Part shown: in pieces, positions 5,242 through 5,401 of the stretch
How the letters are laid out: each line of letters begins with the position of its first letter
Numbering within the stretch: the first letter of the stretch is position 1
NCBI GenBank assembly: GCA_947628265.1
Contig: CANQZF010000124.1
Coordinates: 1-5,401, forward strand
Direction: 5' to 3'
DNA from: an uncultured Oscillospiraceae bacterium
GTDB lineage: Bacteria; Bacillota; Clostridia; Oscillospirales; Oscillospiraceae
DNA: 5,401 nt
Made by a program: the position numbers and the translations under genes
The notes under the pieces: generated by a model
Databases searched by the model: none
Seen by the model: the letters and a program-made list of their open reading frames with translations, nothing else
Told to the model about the DNA's origin: nothing

Positions 5242-5401
5242 TCAGTCCTCCTGGGGATTGGTGACGGGCAGATCGTCCTGGGGCTTGGGAGCGCGTCCGG
5301 CGCGGCGCTGGGTGAGGTAGCGGTCCATCTCCTCCGCCACGATCTTGGCGCTGCGGGCGGCCTCCACCACGGTCTTGGCCCCCAGGGACACGTCCCCGGC
5401 G
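5242..5401 (-). CDS. gltA: GltD-like FAD/NAD(P) oxidoreductase, C-terminal fragment
   Basis: Only the last 52 residues are in the window; the gene continues past base 5401. The fragment begins AGDVSLGAKTVVEAARSAKIVAEEMDRYL, the end of the second dinucleotide-binding fold in the family of the glutamate synthase small subunit, where AGD contacts FAD and the GAKTVVEA helix follows. This family moves electrons from NAD(P)H through flavin and, often, iron-sulfur clusters. In clostridia such proteins are usually labelled NADPH-dependent glutamate synthase (gltA), but the same C-terminus fits SudA/NfnB-type ferredoxin-NADP reductases and dihydropyrimidine dehydrogenase subunit A, so the substrate is unsettled. 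A polar tail of about 23 residues ending NPQED and a TGA stop follow. It converges on the cotJ operon across a shared terminator. Confidence 0.72.
   Translation of the reverse strand, partial: AGDVSLGAKTVVEAARSAKIVAEEMDRYLTQRRAGRAPKPQDDLPVTNPQED

Overview
The window (5,401 bp, GC-rich in its genes) looks like chromosomal DNA from an anaerobic, endospore-forming Firmicute, most plausibly an Oscillospiraceae-type clostridium. The reasons are the spore genes (cwlD and the cotJ cluster), clostridial-looking Shine-Dalgarno sites and sigma-A-like promoters, and high-GC coding regions with AT-rich intergenic gaps. The taxonomic guess is inference; no rRNA or other marker gene is present.

Layout: the left 3.9 kb is a run of minus-strand genes. 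From right to left in transcription order these are cwlD (cell-wall amidase of spore cortex maturation, 3216-3923), radA (DNA repair and branch-migration ATPase, 1760-3124), a Xer-like tyrosine recombinase (568-1608) and the 5' part of nadB (L-aspartate oxidase, 1-449, cut by the window edge). Separate sigma-A-like promoters are visible in front of nadB, the recombinase and cwlD, so this is probably not one single operon. The cwlD-radA gap carries an unusual AT-rich array of five 10-bp direct repeats.

From 4121 the direction switches. A plus-strand spore-coat operon encodes a CotJA-CotJB fusion protein (4121-4588, TTG start) followed 3 nt later by cotJC (4592-5188), a manganese-catalase-like coat protein. 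A strong 12-bp hairpin terminator separates this from a convergent minus-strand gene of which only the last 52 codons are present (5242-5401). That fragment is the C-terminus of a GltD-like flavin/NAD(P) oxidoreductase.

Functionally, cwlD and cotJ form a divergent sporulation block: cwlD acts on cortex peptidoglycan and cotJ builds the coat, both expected to be made in the mother cell. RadA and the recombinase are DNA-maintenance genes, and NadB starts NAD biosynthesis. Nothing here is clearly a new defence or mobile system. The observations most worth checking are the repeat array at 3143-3220, the CotJA-CotJB fusion, and a hairpin that would mask the cwlD ribosome-binding site.
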